From positions 1 through 52,669 of the forward strand of contig JALMLS010000445.1 of the NCBI GenBank assembly GCA_038496445.1: a stretch of 52,669 nt of DNA, written 5' to 3'. The position numbers and the translations under genes are program-made. The DNA is from Trichosphaerium sp. ATCC 40318. Taxonomy: Eukaryota > Discosea > Flabellinia > Trichosidae. The notes beneath the pieces are model-generated. The model was not told the origin of the DNA. It did no database searches and saw only the letters and a list, made by a program, of their open reading frames with translations. Of this stretch, positions 23,443 to 35,202 are shown piece after piece. The stretch's first letter is position 1. Every line of letters starts with the position of its first letter.

Positions 23443-26400
23443 ATGCGCAAAAAAGACCCTCGCATCACGTGTTTACGCTGTGGATCCAGAATACTCAAAA
23501 AACATTACGCTAAACATGTCAAGACAGCACTACACAAGTCTGGTGGTTATACCAGCAATGGCGGATACTACAAGCATTTAATCCCAGCTTTTAAATGCCA
23601 ACAACGCACAAATCAAGATACTTTTATCACGGAAAAGGAGAAAACGTGCTACTCAAAACCAAAACCGAATGCAAAGCTAGCACTCAAACCCCTGGACAAA
23701 CCTCAACCATTCAAATATCCTTCTAGATTGTGTGACGCTTCATTAGTTGAACCTGTGCCAATGTTGCCTGAGAGATTACCATCGAAGTCTCCATTTTACA
23801 ATACCACAGAACCCAAACTGGAGCATGCGATAAGTGAAAGGGTTATGTGGCGCTCAATAAAAAATGGAACCCCTGAAGAAAAGGTGTTGTGCCTCGTTAG
23901 AAAACTGCAGCTAGATAATCAATTGTCAGATGATAACGTTGGAATATGGCTGGATTTTATAAGATCAACAGCTCAACTGATGGTCAAAAGTGGCAAAAAG
24001 CAATTCAACTATGATCTTTTGACACCAAAAAGAGCCAAGGCCGCCTTCAAAGCTGTACGTAACAACTTACAGTTGTTGTAAAATTAATATTTCTTCTCAC
24101 TTGCAGTTTACACCTTCACTTGAACTGAAAGAAATGTCTGTCAGAGTGGATGTGACCAAAACCAAGAAATTGATGTTTATTCCGCCGTCACAATATATCA
24201 GACTGTTGGTATACAACCTGACAGACAGAGATGCCATCAATGACACATCTAAGTATCCTCACTATGTCTCCAAAATGGAATTGAAAGGAAAGACACAAAG
24301 GATCAGGATCATAGAGGGCCCAGACACTGCAGAACGCTACTACAAGTTGTATGAAGATGTGGAAAAAAAAAGTGAAAACATTTGGCTGGCAGGTGAGCGT
24401 GACAACTAGATGGGCAATTACTGACTTTCTTTTTGTAGTTTATTTATGCCACGATGACTTTACTTATGACAAAAAAGACAATGTGGGACCCATGTACATG
24501 GTCATATGGAACATGCCCAACAGTGGCACTATGCAAGGTGTGATGCCTCTGATGGTTTTACCATCCAAGATCATGATTGAAGATGCTGTAGATTATGTAG
24601 TAAAAGACTTGAATGCATTGCACTATGGCATAAAGTGTTATTGTTCTAAATTGGATAAGGTGCGCCAAAATTTACAACAAGCCTATGCTAAAACTATATC
24701 ATATTTGATAGACGTTCAATGTGTATGCTAGGCTTGAAAAAATAGTTGGAGATATGCCTGGAACTTGCAAGCTGCTGTGTACATAGCTCATTCTTTGATT
24801 TTGTACTTATGGTTTTATTTATGTACTACAGCTATAAAGAACCATGCAGCTAGTTTTCCCTGTCGAGTGTGCAAGATACCTAAACATAGTGTGCATAGTG
24901 GAGACGTCAAGGTTTGTCAGCTCAGAACTGCCAAAAAAGTCTTGGATTTGAAAGGTAATAGTGGACAAACAAATGAGGAGAAGTTGAAAGAGCTTTGTTT
25001 AAGAGATTGGGTATGCTTTTTTTGGGTTTTTTTTACTAACATTGCCACAGAGTCCATTTTTAACGCTTTCTAACTTTGACATTCATCAACATTCTCCCTT
25101 TTGCCCTTTTCACAATGTGCTGTTGGGTGTTTCCAAACCCATAATCAGTGCAACATTGGATTGGTTGCAAAGCCATAAGGGACGAAACTGCAGGAACTTG
25201 GTGAACAACCAAATGCAATGGTACAAGCGTCAAAAGCATGTACATCTTGTAAAGTAAGTTCTTGTGTTTATCTTTGCATGGTTTTTTCCTTATACATGTG
25301 TAGAACTAAAGAGTTGTGGGACAGCCATGGTGCACTCAACACAGAGCGCCAATGGGATGGCAATGACTTTAGGTCATTTTTACAGATGGCTTTGTTTGTT
25401 TTTAAGCCCTTAGTTTCTGATAAGATTATGGGGGTGTGGTAAGTGCTTTTCTAATTGTTTCATTGTAATTTAAATAATTTGTATCAGGAGGACCTTTTTG
25501 GAGTATGTGGCATTGATGTCTAGGGACTTTTTACAGTATGACAGGTTGAATGACATCACTGTCCAAGCCAAGCGATTGTTGAAAGAGGTGGCAGCATGTT
25601 TGCCAGGTGCAGCACTGTTTTTTTGCTATTTGGTGACACTCACTTAGAAGCCAACATCTCCACTCCAAATTGTCATGCGTTGCTTCACCATGAACAGCAT
25701 GTGAGAATGTTTGGCATGCCCAAACATTACAGGTATGGGCAATGCTGGTGATCTTATTTAATTTTGTTTTAGTACCTACAGTTGTGAATCTAGGCACATA
25801 AAAGTGAGAAATTGGAAGCATTCCACCAATGGATTGCACAAGGAGAAGTGCGTAGATTGAAACAATAGTTTTTTGGTGACTTTGACAATGACAATTGTTG
25901 TTTATTTTTTTATTACAGTGACATCATGGTGCGAGAGATGTTCATGTATGCCTCCTGTGCTTTAAAAGACTTGAGTGTTGTTAAAGTTCATGTTGAAGCC
26001 TGAAAGGCATTCACTGTGTCAGTGCCAGCATTTTGCAACATTCCACAGGCACAATGGACTTTGCGTAAGTGAAGTTTTTTTCCTGTAATTACTTTTTACA
26101 CAAAGTCTCCTTGTTGTAGATAATGCAACCTCAATGGAACTGAGCACAGAGTTGAGAGCAGCTTTGATGAGGGATGTTTGCAAAGAACAATATGGTGATT
26201 TGGAATCTTGTTCTGTGGTGGCCTACAAAAAAGCAAAATGTGCTGCTAGAGAAATGACGTTGTCTACCAAGAACAACACAAGCTTTAAAAGTTGGAGGCC
26301 GATTCATGGTGAAACCAGGAGCAATTGCATTTATTTAGAAACCACCCACATAGTGATGATGAGTGGTAATGTTTTTATTTTTGGCAGGTATTGTGGTTAT

Positions 26401-26640
26401 TTTATGTGATTGTTATTGACACAAATGCATGTAGGCTATTTGAGCTTTACAATCCACAAAAGAAATATGATGAAGCTACTAATTTGGTGGCATGCGTGTT
26501 TTTAAATATGTGCTGAATATCTTTTTGTTGATCTCAAAACAAGGTTGCAAAGTGTAGAAGGCTTGGCATGTGTACCTTTGAGCATGGTGTACAAGCAAGC
26601 CTGCTTAATACCAGATCCTGTTGTTTCTGGTATGTTTTTG
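23443..26640 (+). mobile_element. Decayed KDZ/Plavaka-like DNA transposon, transposase remnant
   Basis: A series of exons reads like the long transposases of the KDZ/Plavaka/CMC group. The first exon has an N-terminal CxxC..HxxxH zinc finger (CLRCGSRILKKHYAKH). Further blocks are VGDMPGTCKLL, SFPCRVCKI, SPFCPFHNVLLGVSKP, TPNCHALLHHEQHVRMFG, STYSCESRHIKVRNWKHST and a C-terminal LACVPLSMV block. Most joins use clean GT..AG introns. One join near 24660-24735 needs a frame change, and an in-frame TGA interrupts at about 26000, so the copy is probably inactive. I could not identify terminal inverted repeats by eye. The start may be ATG 23347 or, better matching the zinc finger, ATG 23443. The family call rests on recalled motif style only. 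Confidence 0.6.
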
Positions 26641-27379
26641 GACAACTACTATCAATATGCAATACCTAATTAATATTGTAATTGTGCGGGTTGTGTGTTG
26701 AAGCACTTTTTTTACAATAAACAATGCACTTCTTTTTCTTTATTATTTCATTGGTAAATATTTTTTTATTTTAAGTGGCCGGCACTGAAATAGTAGCGAA
26801 ATATTTAAAAACAGTGAAATACGAATGAAATCATTATTATTTATCTTTTATTTCTTTGAAGTGAATTGGTACTGTAAGGTATAAGAGGGACTCAGTCAAT
26901 AAAAAAGTATTGTAACCTGACAGATGAACATGATTGTACATAATCTAGGATGAGACCACTATAAGTTGTTTTCTAGTATGGGTAGTAGGAGAGCACTTGC
27001 CAAAATAGTCAAAAAAATTATCACCCAAATCCACAAGTTGTCTTTGAAACGATATGGACATTACCTAAAGGACCATGAAGTAAGAGATTTGTCAGTGGGT
27101 TGGTACTACTTTTCGAATTGAATGAGCCATGATTGACTAAAAAAGTTAATGTTTGTAGCACAATAGCCAACGCACGGTTTTTTTTGGAGCTAAAGCAAAC
27201 CAAATTGTTTGTGGTCACGAGGCTTCTGCGAAATACAACATTCTTAGAAGGGTTTGAGAAAAGTGTAGCAAACCCACACGCATAGAAAGACATTCACGGA
27301 AAATAGCATTGTAAAAAAGACAGTCAATAAACTTCATTCAACCTAACAGAAAACACGTGCGTAAAAAGCTGAAAATATA
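26641..27379. other. Intergenic after the transposon
   Basis: A/T-rich with no convincing exon. Part of it may belong to the transposon's 3' end. The last 60 bases, with a CACGTG at 27354, lie just upstream of the F-box/LRR gene. Confidence 0.4.
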
Positions 27380-28261
27380 ATGACTACAAAGACAAAATAC
27401 TGTGCTTTCCCCTCAGGACACGTTACAATCAACGAAACCGCCTGTGCTTGTTTACTACAACTGCCCACAGAGATATTAGCGCATATACTACGGCAAACAA
27501 CCAAATCACGATTTGCCGCTTGCCAGACCTGCCATTTGCTTGCATCTATCATCCATGATATTATTGGCTACGACACTATCATTGTTAGATGTGTAACGCA
27601 AGTGAAATCAGTTCTACAACATCAGGGCATTCTCAGACATACTAATATCGTACTTCGTGGTGATTGTTTTGATGACAATGTTATCAAAAAGTTTGCTGGC
27701 GTACACACTATAAATTTGAAACGCTGTGATGTAACAGATGAAGGTGTAAAAGCACTAGCCGGAGTGCATTCTATAAACCTTTCTAGAACTTCAGTGACGG
27801 ATGAAGGTGTTAAAGCGCTTGCCGGCGTTCATACAATTGACTTTTCTTTATGTAACAATCTAACTGATGAAGGTGTAAAAGCACTTGCTGGAGTTCATGC
27901 CATTAACCTTAGTTACACTTCAGTAACAGATGCAGGTGTAAAAGCACTAGCTGGAGTGCATTCTATAAACCTTTCTAGAACTTCAGTGACGGATGAAGGT
28001 GTTAAAGCGCTTGCCGGCATTCATACAATTGACCTTTTTTTATGTAACAATCTAACTGATGAAGGTGTAAAAGCACTTGCTGGTGTTCATACCATTAGCC
28101 TTTCTCACACTTTAGTAACAGATGAAGTTGTTAAAGCGCTTGCTGGTGTTCATACCATTAGCCTTTATCACACTTCAGTAACAGATAAAGGCATTGACGT
28201 GCTTATTGGAGTTCACAATATGTACCTTGGCACTGGGGCCAAATCACACTGCATTTTGTAA
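27380..28261 (+). CDS. F-box-like / leucine-rich-repeat protein
   Basis: A single exon of 293 residues from ATG 27380 (MTTKTKYCAFPSG). F-box-like motif LPTEILAHILRQTTKSRFAA, then CQTCHLLASIIHDIIGY, then about nine LRRs of the form VTDEGVKALAGVHTIXLS. The design is as in the gene at 15021, but the repeats use VTDEGVK rather than alternating with SITDNGI. Two blocks of the repeat region are almost identical at DNA level (about 27755-27860 and 27950-28050), a sign of recent unit duplication. Likely a substrate adaptor of an SCF-type ligase. Confidence 0.83.
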   Translation: MTTKTKYCAFPSGHVTINETACACLLQLPTEILAHILRQTTKSRFAACQTCHLLASIIHDIIGYDTIIVRCVTQVKSVLQHQGILRHTNIVLRGDCFDDNVIKKFAGVHTINLKRCDVTDEGVKALAGVHSINLSRTSVTDEGVKALAGVHTIDFSLCNNLTDEGVKALAGVHAINLSYTSVTDAGVKALAGVHSINLSRTSVTDEGVKALAGIHTIDLFLCNNLTDEGVKALAGVHTISLSHTLVTDEVVKALAGVHTISLYHTSVTDKGIDVLIGVHNMYLGTGAKSHCIL

Positions 28262-28446
28262 CAGATGAATAAACTAAGAAATAATTGGATTTGGTGTGAT
28301 TAGAAATCTTGAAACCAAAAAGAAAGAGCCTAGTTTAGAACACGTTTGCACTGAAAATAAATGAAATTTTGGGGTTTTTTTATCATTAGGTTTAAGTGCC
28401 CTTAATCTTCGGCCTGCTTGACTTAAATGGTCTCTAGAATGTCACA

Positions 28447-29834
28447 ATGCAAGACATACCTAACGAACTTTGGTATACTATCGCACTGAAACTATGCTAC
28501 GATGGATTCAAGACGTTTCGCAGAGTAAACAAGCGGTTTTTTTATTTATCACAACCAACACCTTTTGGTGAGGTACATTTGAAACCGCTGGTATTGTACA
28601 TACTGTATTTTAATGTTCTTTAGGCTTTTAAGAAGCATGAAGTTGTAGTAGTCAGGAAATGCCCGATTCAGGCTTTTACTAAAAGAAAAACGAACTGGAT
28701 ATGCCCTACGACGTTTGTACCAAAGATACTAACAAAAAAGATCACTTACGCTTGTGCAGGACCTTCCGGAAAGGTTACAAGACTTTTCAAATTTTTTTAA
28801 TGTTAAACTCACTATTGACTACCGCTTACTCTTGCTATTAGGTTTATGTTATAACTAATGGTAAAGGACCTTATATATTGAACGTTGATTCTGGTGAACT
28901 GTGTATAGATAAGAACTTCCCAGTGAGCGATAATAGAGTGGTCAGTATGGTTTATTCAGAAAAAAATGAAAGTACTTTTATATTTTTACTTAATCATTAC
29001 TATTCTCCTGGACTCTTAAAACAATCAAGAGGAGAAGATTGTGTATTCTTTATAACGCCAAGTACGCAATTACTTACTTTTCTACTAAAACTTTACATGT
29101 TCATATAATGTCAAAGTCTGAAGTCAACTACTACGTTTTTGTTAGAATAACTTTTTTTTTGTTGATTTTTTCTGTACCCACCCTCTTTTATCTATAACTA
29201 TGACACTGATAATTTTCCATTAAACCAAGGTTTTCTTATGATATTTGCACTTGACTAAGTCTAAACCTTAGAGGCTTATGCTTCACAACTGTTTTTTTGG
29301 GATACAGATGAGACTGTGTTAGTATCGTCAAATTCAAGAGATTTACAATTTTATAATTTTGACACACTCAAAGTCATTAAAACTATACGTCATGGTTGTA
29401 ATATCATTGCTTCTTGTAAGTATTACAAAGGTAGTTATGGGTTTAAACCAAAGGATGAAACATTGCTTAAATTGGGAGAAAATAATGAGAACATGAAATG
29501 TTCTTTCTCCACTCTCAAAGGATCAATACATGCCATGGCGAAGAGTGATAAAACAGACAGCGATGTATTCTTTATATTGGTTGTAGATGACGATAATCTC
29601 TATGTGTATAAACACATGAATAAGGCATTCATTCGTCTTAATCTTAGTTTGTGTTTGAAGAGATTTTCATCAGAGCAAAAACGTTTAATGAGGCGATGCA
29701 AAATGTCATGGGTTGGACAATATCTTTTTATAAGCTGTGGAGGGGAAGCATGGTACTATCATCCGACAAATGTGTTTTTTGAAGAACGTGAAATATCTAT
29801 AGGGTACATGTTTGAACACAAGTACATTCCTTAA
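28447..29834 (+). CDS. F-box-like protein with probable beta-propeller region
   Basis: Starts MQDIPNELWYTIALKLCYDG at 28447, an F-box-like helix pair (FKTFRRVNKRFFYLS). The first exon ends ...PFGE and is followed by introns at about 28574-28623 and 28771-28841. Later parts (VYVITNGKGPYILNVDSGELC, VLVSSNSRDLQFYNFDTLK, FFILVVDDDNLYVYKHMN) read like WD/PQQ-type propeller blades. The protein ends IGYMFEHKYIP at 29834. An intron between about 28990 and 29306 is likely but was not pinned down. A decayed copy of the 3' part is at about 31925-32070. Function is probably protein recognition for ubiquitination. Confidence 0.65.
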
Positions 29835-30329
29835 TAAAATGACGGTATTTATTTCTCAATGATATATACCTTGAATAACGTAATGCTAACATGACAAATC
29901 AGATTGCTAATAAGGAGCAAGCCTCAAGGATATAATAAGATAACTATCAAGATCATGTACAAGCTAAATTAATAATAACAGACGGTCTACCAGATCCACT
30001 GGTTATACATATTGTCTTGTATGTGAATATTCAGTCATTATTGACAACCTAAACTGTTTTTTTTTATTTGCGTCTATTGCGTCACAGGACGAGATAAATA
30101 TCTCCGCCATATCACAAATACAATAATTCACGACCAACCGTAGTACATGTTCATTAGACCAAGGAATGTATGAAGAACTGCACCAACATAAGTCAAATCT
30201 TTTGCAAAGAGGTTGTTTTGGAACAAATAAATGCCCATGTTTACAACATTGCTTACAGCCAACCATTTTGTGATGGCCTAGAAGGACTCAAATTAGTCCA
30301 ACGTTAACGTAGCATGTACATAAGACAAA
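29835..30329. other. Intergenic
   Basis: A minus-strand open frame at 30003-30266 contains several Cys but no spaced zinc motif I trust. Nothing else is seen. Confidence 0.35.
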
Positions 30330-31290
30330 TTATAAATACCAACGTGCCTTTTGTCGATGTCTGTTGGTTTCACTGCTCGCGTATACGACCACACCTAGTA
30401 TTATCCCAGCGCTTCCCTGATGGATGTTAAAAAAGAAAAATTGTTAAGATTGAGGTTAGTTTACGGCATTCGTACCTGAAACACCTTAGTGGCGTCTAGA
30501 GTGATTATTGAAGCAAATAACACTATTCCACCCCAAAGAAACTCGAGGCAGCCATTAGTTGAGAGAACGCTCTTTAGACGCGGATCAAAAGCAAGTGAAT
30601 TCCCAATATGCAATGATTTCAGCTTTTCTTTAGCCAAGTACAGCTTATTATCCACTTCATCAAGCTCCTAGCAGACATGAATAAAATTAAAGTTTTGAAA
30701 GGATGGTACCTGCTCCTTTTTTTGTTCCAACCGAGCTTTTGGCAATTTTTGTGTACGGCTTCTATTTTTAACATACTTGTAATATAGTTCGACGTCAGGC
30801 ATATCGTGGTCACCAGGCCAAACAATCCCCTTTTTAGCCAAGGAAATGATTTTTTGACAAACTGCTTCAATCTGTTTGATGCATATATCAGCCTTTAGGA
30901 ATGAGTAACCGTTGTGACCACCATGGTGGTATTTTGACAGGTATAAGAATATTAGCTTTTCTACATGTTCGAACCCTGAAGCTATGGACGGGTATGTGTA
31001 GGAAGGTACGTTACTATTACAAAGAAAAGTAAGCATTAGATGGACGCGAGACTGCCGTCACAGTACCTGAAAAATGGCGGAACATGAAAGAGTTTGATTA
31101 TTTTTACCTCTGGTCCAATGTCTTTGAAATAACCTTTAAACCTATTTTGAAGAGTTGTTGTATTATTTGATGATCCCATGCGCACAGAGCTGGAACCAAT
31201 TCTAATAAAATACACTGCTCCGTCGGGAAATTCCTTCCATTCGTGAGGCTTCCAAAAACTTTTAAAGCTTCCGTCTGGGTAGGTTAACAT
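30330..31290 (-). CDS. GIY-YIG/T5orf172-like domain protein with C-terminal membrane hairpin
   Basis: Four exons splice in frame: 31290 to about 31073, then VPSYTYPSIASGFEHVEKL..., then ELDEVDNKLYLAKEK..., and the last ending in ARWYL with TAA at 30330-30332. The N-terminal part (VYFIRIGSSSVRMGSSNN, LQNRFKGYF, VKIIKLFHV) followed by VEKLIFLYLSKYHHGG and YSFLKADICIKQIEAV resembles the T5orf172/MUG113-type GIY-YIG-like fold found in phages, giant viruses and some protists. I do not see the full set of nuclease catalytic residues. The C-terminus has two hydrophobic segments (LEFLWGGIVLFASIITL and GSAGIILGVVVYA), suggesting a membrane anchor. This is an unusual pairing. The start may lie further upstream. 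Confidence 0.5.
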
Positions 31291-31924
31291 TTCTATGTAG
31301 GTTCCTTAGATGAGTCTCCACAACTGCTGGTGCAGGTTCTTCTATTGTTGCTGGGTATGTACCTCTAGAAGGCAGGCTGAATCGGTTTTGGCTACACGTA
31401 ACGTTACGTGGGTTTTTTCAATTATTGCTATTCCGAGGAGATCTCTAGAGAGGTTGTGTAGGTTTTTTTTGTACTTTTTTATAAAAATTTTAAAAGTCAG
31501 CTTACACTTTTCACAGTGCACTTACTTTCAGCGTGTAAGTCGTGGTCCTACAGCTAGCGGATGGTTGTACAAGAGAAAATGGGTCAAAATGGAAACAAAT
31601 AGAGTCTAACGCACACCGCAAGAGTGTTCCTAAGTGTACGAAGCAGAAAATCAACAATAAGCCTTGAGAGACCAAACACTCAGTGAGTCCGAAAGTACTC
31701 CATACACTGCAAACAAGGGTATGTTGGCTGGCATTACTTTAACAAGATAATTAACTAGGTATTGATTTGGCGCTATTGCCAGTTGCTTGAAATGCCGTTC
31801 ACCAAAGAAATTGTGTTCCACACCAGGTTTTGAAAGCTTTGGTTTTTTTTGCCCATTTTTATCTTAATTGGGAGAAAAAAATGAGAATATGCAGTATTCT
31901 TCACTTTATCAGTACATGCCAGAC

Positions 31925-32140
31925 AAAGAGTGATAAAAAGTGAGCTATTGTTATATTGGCTAGGGGTGTATAAACACGTGACCAAGGCATTAATCTGTCT
32001 TAATCTCAGTTTGTGGTTTTTGAATAGATTTTCATCAGAGCAAAAACGTTCTCTGAAGAAATGTAGAAATAAATGTGTTAGCGCGCTTTCAGTGCACGGT
32101 TATATGTGCCACTGTAGGGACACGTCTTGTAATTTGTAAT
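31925..32140 (+). pseudogene. Fragment of the F-box/propeller gene
   Basis: Reads VYKHVTKALICLNLSLWFLNRFSSEQKR, closely like VYKHMNKAFIRLNLSLCLKRFSSEQKR of the gene ending at 29834. There is no start, and the similarity fades on both sides. It is a decayed partial duplication about 2.3 kb downstream of its source. Confidence 0.6.
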
Positions 32141-32689
32141 AAAGTGGAAATGTGTTGAAAATCGAAGAAATTAACTAGAGTAGCGTTATGCGAAGTATTT
32201 CACAGATACATGAGGTAGCTTGCATTCTACAGCGAGGTTATAGACACTCGCAATCCATCCTGAGAAACTAAATCTGGTGTTTGGGGCCCTTAAAAGAGCG
32301 TTTCAGGTTGAGCCGGAGAAGAAAATCTGAAGGTTCCAAAATTGTATTTGTTACGTTACCAAGACAAGATTGGTACACTTAACGCCCATTTTTGCGCTCC
32401 TGGCAGCCTATTTTTTTTTCTCCTTGAATAAGTATGACACCTTATGCATCAATGGTTCCTATGACTTACAGAAAACCAGGCTTACGTAGACCAGACGAGC
32501 TCAAGAAGTTACACCGCGTATCTCACCCTAATTTGAAAATGGTACGTAGATGATCACGTGTAGACGTCAACTACGCGAAAATTTCCAAACAAACCTAAAC
32601 TCTGTTGTTATTCTCTTTTTATGTATGTATACACGCTCTGGATACTCATAAAGAATTATTGAGCGCTGTTTTATGCCAATTGCTGTAGA
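32141..32689. other. Intergenic upstream of the Rab gene
   Basis: No gene is supported. It contains a CACGTG at 32555 and probably the promoter of the Rab gene. Confidence 0.4.
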
Positions 32690-33992
32690 ATGAGTAGTAT
32701 TGTGCTCCACAACTAATGTTATGAGTAGTCAGAATCATCAGAAGACTCAATATCGGCAGAAAACAACAAACAGGATTTATTGGCAAAAGTGCTCGTTGTC
32801 GGTTCGCGCTTTTACAACTTGTATGGTTACAACACAAGACACTAACGGTGAAACGTAGGTGATGTAGCCACGGGTAAAACTTCAATTATCAGTCGCTTCG
32901 CGCATGGCATTTTCTCCCACAGCTACAAGGCTACTGTAAGTACAATCTAACAGATTTTTCCGTTTTGTCACTTTAAACTCTTAAAAACCGTCAAAAGCAC
33001 TTGAAAAGGAAGAGAGATACAGAAATACAACGTGGAGTGCATTCAACTCACGTCGAAATTTGCTAGTAACATCAAAATGAACTCTTTTTTTTTTCTTTTT
33101 TTTCTTCGGCTGACGCTCTTTTAGATCGGCGTTGACTTTGCTTGGAAACCTGTCATTGTTGATGGCACCACTGTGAGGCTTCAACTATGGGTACAATTTA
33201 ATTTTTTTTAAAAGTCACGTGATTTTTATTAATGTTATTCTTAGGATATTGCAGGTTCGTTTTTTATCGTTTTATAATGGAAGTGAGTACGTATTAACAA
33301 AAGAATATTGCAGGACAGGAGCGATTTGGACACATGACAAGGGTACGTTGTCAAGGAGCTTTTTTGATTTTACAATAAAAAAGTTGATTTTCTTCACGAC
33401 TTGCTTCGCGCCCTACAGTTTGTTTTGGCTAGATTTATATTGAATTAATTATTTGATATTTGTAGGTGTACTATAAGAATTCATTGGGTGCTATGGTAGT
33501 ATGTGACGTTACAAGATTTTCAACTTTCGAAGCAGCATCAAAATGGCTTGAAGATTTAAAAGTCAAAGTGTTCTTCCCTGGTACTGAAGATCCTATTCCT
33601 ACCATACTTCTATTAAACAAGGTACATTAAACCATATTTTTCTTTTATTAAATGCGAAACATCACGTGTAGCTCTGTACGGAGAAACACTGACAAACTGT
33701 TTAGATTGACTTGAAAGAAAAAAGCGCTTTCACTAAAAGTAACTCTGAAATGGAACGTTATTGTCAAGAACATGGATTTCTCACATGGTTTGAGACATCC
33801 GCAAAGGATGATATCAATGTTACAGAATCTGCAGAATACTTAGTTAAAGCAGTAGTAAAGAAAGTAAAAGAAGTCCCAGAGAAAAAGAGTGAGGAAGAAT
33901 CAGATTCTGAAGAAGATCATATAGTTTTAGAAGAAAGAAAATCATCAAGTCCTGTAGCTCAACAAGAAGAGGAAAGCAAGTGCAAATGTTAA
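32690..33992 (+). CDS. Rab32/38-family small GTPase
   Basis: Exons read AKVLVVG, GDVATGKTSIISRF (P-loop), IGVDFAWKPV with the switch I region, RLQLWDIAG, GQERFGHMTR, VYYKNSLGAMVVCDVTR, ILLLNK followed by IDLKEKSAF, and WFETSAKD. The IAGQERFGHMTRVYY form (Ile in place of Thr in DTAG) and WFETSAKD are hallmarks of the Rab32/38 subfamily, which acts on lysosome-related organelles, mitochondria and pathogen vacuoles. The C-terminus is acidic and Ser-rich and ends KCKC, suited to double geranylgeranylation. Introns vary from about 48 to 190 bases. The start is tentative: ATG 32690 followed by a 36-base intron gives MSKSSEDSIS. The end at 33992 is firm. Confidence 0.85.
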
Positions 33993-34374
33993 AGAATAAA
34001 GATGCTTTTTAGCGAGTAAAAATTTTATTGTGCACGTGATTACTCTTATCGCTAAGTGCGAGCTAAGCCGCAAAATAAAAATTTATAATATTTTCCATCA
34101 GCTAAGCAAGATGACATGACAATAAGAATATACACGTGGTACTTACAAAAAGTGCTTAATGCGTTTGTAAATCAGTTCAAAATGCGTTTTTGGTTACCTG
34201 TAATAAACCTTGAAGATACAGTAATGTCCCTTTAAAAATAGACCACCAGGTACAAAGTTGTTTTGCGCAAACTTTGAGCCGTTGACTGTTACTCGCTTTT
34301 TTTGCCAATCGATATGGATGCCTCAACAGAGCAACCGTTGGTGTTTCGAATGCTGAATGAATCTAACTTCGGAG
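33993..34374. other. Intergenic between convergent genes
   Basis: 3' flanks of the Rab gene and of the minus-strand gene ending at 34375. It contains CACGTG at 34033 and 34133 and no exon. Confidence 0.4.
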
Positions 34375-34918
34375 CTTCACAATTTTCTTTCCACCTGATG
34401 AGCGATACCTTGGAAGAGGTAACAAAATTTAATACAATCTCGCCTTCTAAAGTCACAATCAACAGTTATTGTTGTATTCTCACTGAATATAAGCTCCTCC
34501 TGATCCCAAGGTAAAATCACCTGAAATACAACACTGTTAGTGTTGCTAAAATTATACCTCTGTGTACCTCTAACTACCAGCTTATCTTCAAGGACACGTG
34601 TGTCTATTACAACCAAATCTTTTTGAACAACAACAATATCTCCATCACAAAAGCTGTCATCAAACACTTCCATTATGCAACCAAATCCAACGTTATCAAT
34701 ACTTCCCTAGTTATACAAGTATTAACAGGTAAAAGGCCTAGTGATAAATAATGTATGTTGAAGATGCGGACTGGATCATGGAAGGCACCAATATAGCAAT
34801 CTGAAAGTGTTGGCAAATTATTAGAAGTCTTATTAAAGCGAAACACTCTGTCAGAGATTAAATATTTCGTTGTCGCATTTGATATCCAAGAACGTGTAAA
34901 CGCCACTAAAACCTTCAT
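34375..34918 (-). CDS. Unrecognised two- or three-exon protein
   Basis: One open stretch starts MKVLVAFTRSWISNAT at 34918 and runs to about 34675. A second, from about 34700 to the stop at 34375-34377, reads IMEVFDDSFCDGDIVVVQ, then KLVVRGTQRYNFSNTN and ILPWDQEELIFSENTT. The join between them was not settled, because an acceptor near 34710 fits but the donor is uncertain. The second part looks rich in beta strands. I do not recognise a family and assign no function. Confidence 0.4.
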
Positions 34919-35202
34919 AACAAATAAGCATAGATCTCTTGAGTTATACGGTTGAAATTTTCAACAAGCGATCACTTAGTTTGGGTAGTACGAACCTGTC
35001 TACTCACCCATTCATCCGAAGGGCAAAGCGTCTCCTGGACGGTTGCCACAACCAGCATACTTATTAGCGAACACTGTGTCAATCTTACAATCATTTTTAG
35101 ATTGAAAATATACCTTCTGGAACATTGTAATGCAATTGACTATGTAAGGGGATAGGCTGGAAACATGGAAAATACAATGTAGATTCAAAACAAAAATGAA
35201 CA
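34919..35202. other. Intergenic
   Basis: Short gap between two minus-strand genes. Nothing is seen. Confidence 0.4.

Noticed and set aside
25980-26010. In-frame TGA as a recoded sense codon
   Set aside because: Other genes in the window end at TGA (for example at 19410 and 34375), so a stop in a decaying transposon is simpler.
30003-30266. Cys-rich minus-strand open frame
   Set aside because: Cysteine spacing does not match a zinc-finger class, and no splice-linked neighbours extend it.
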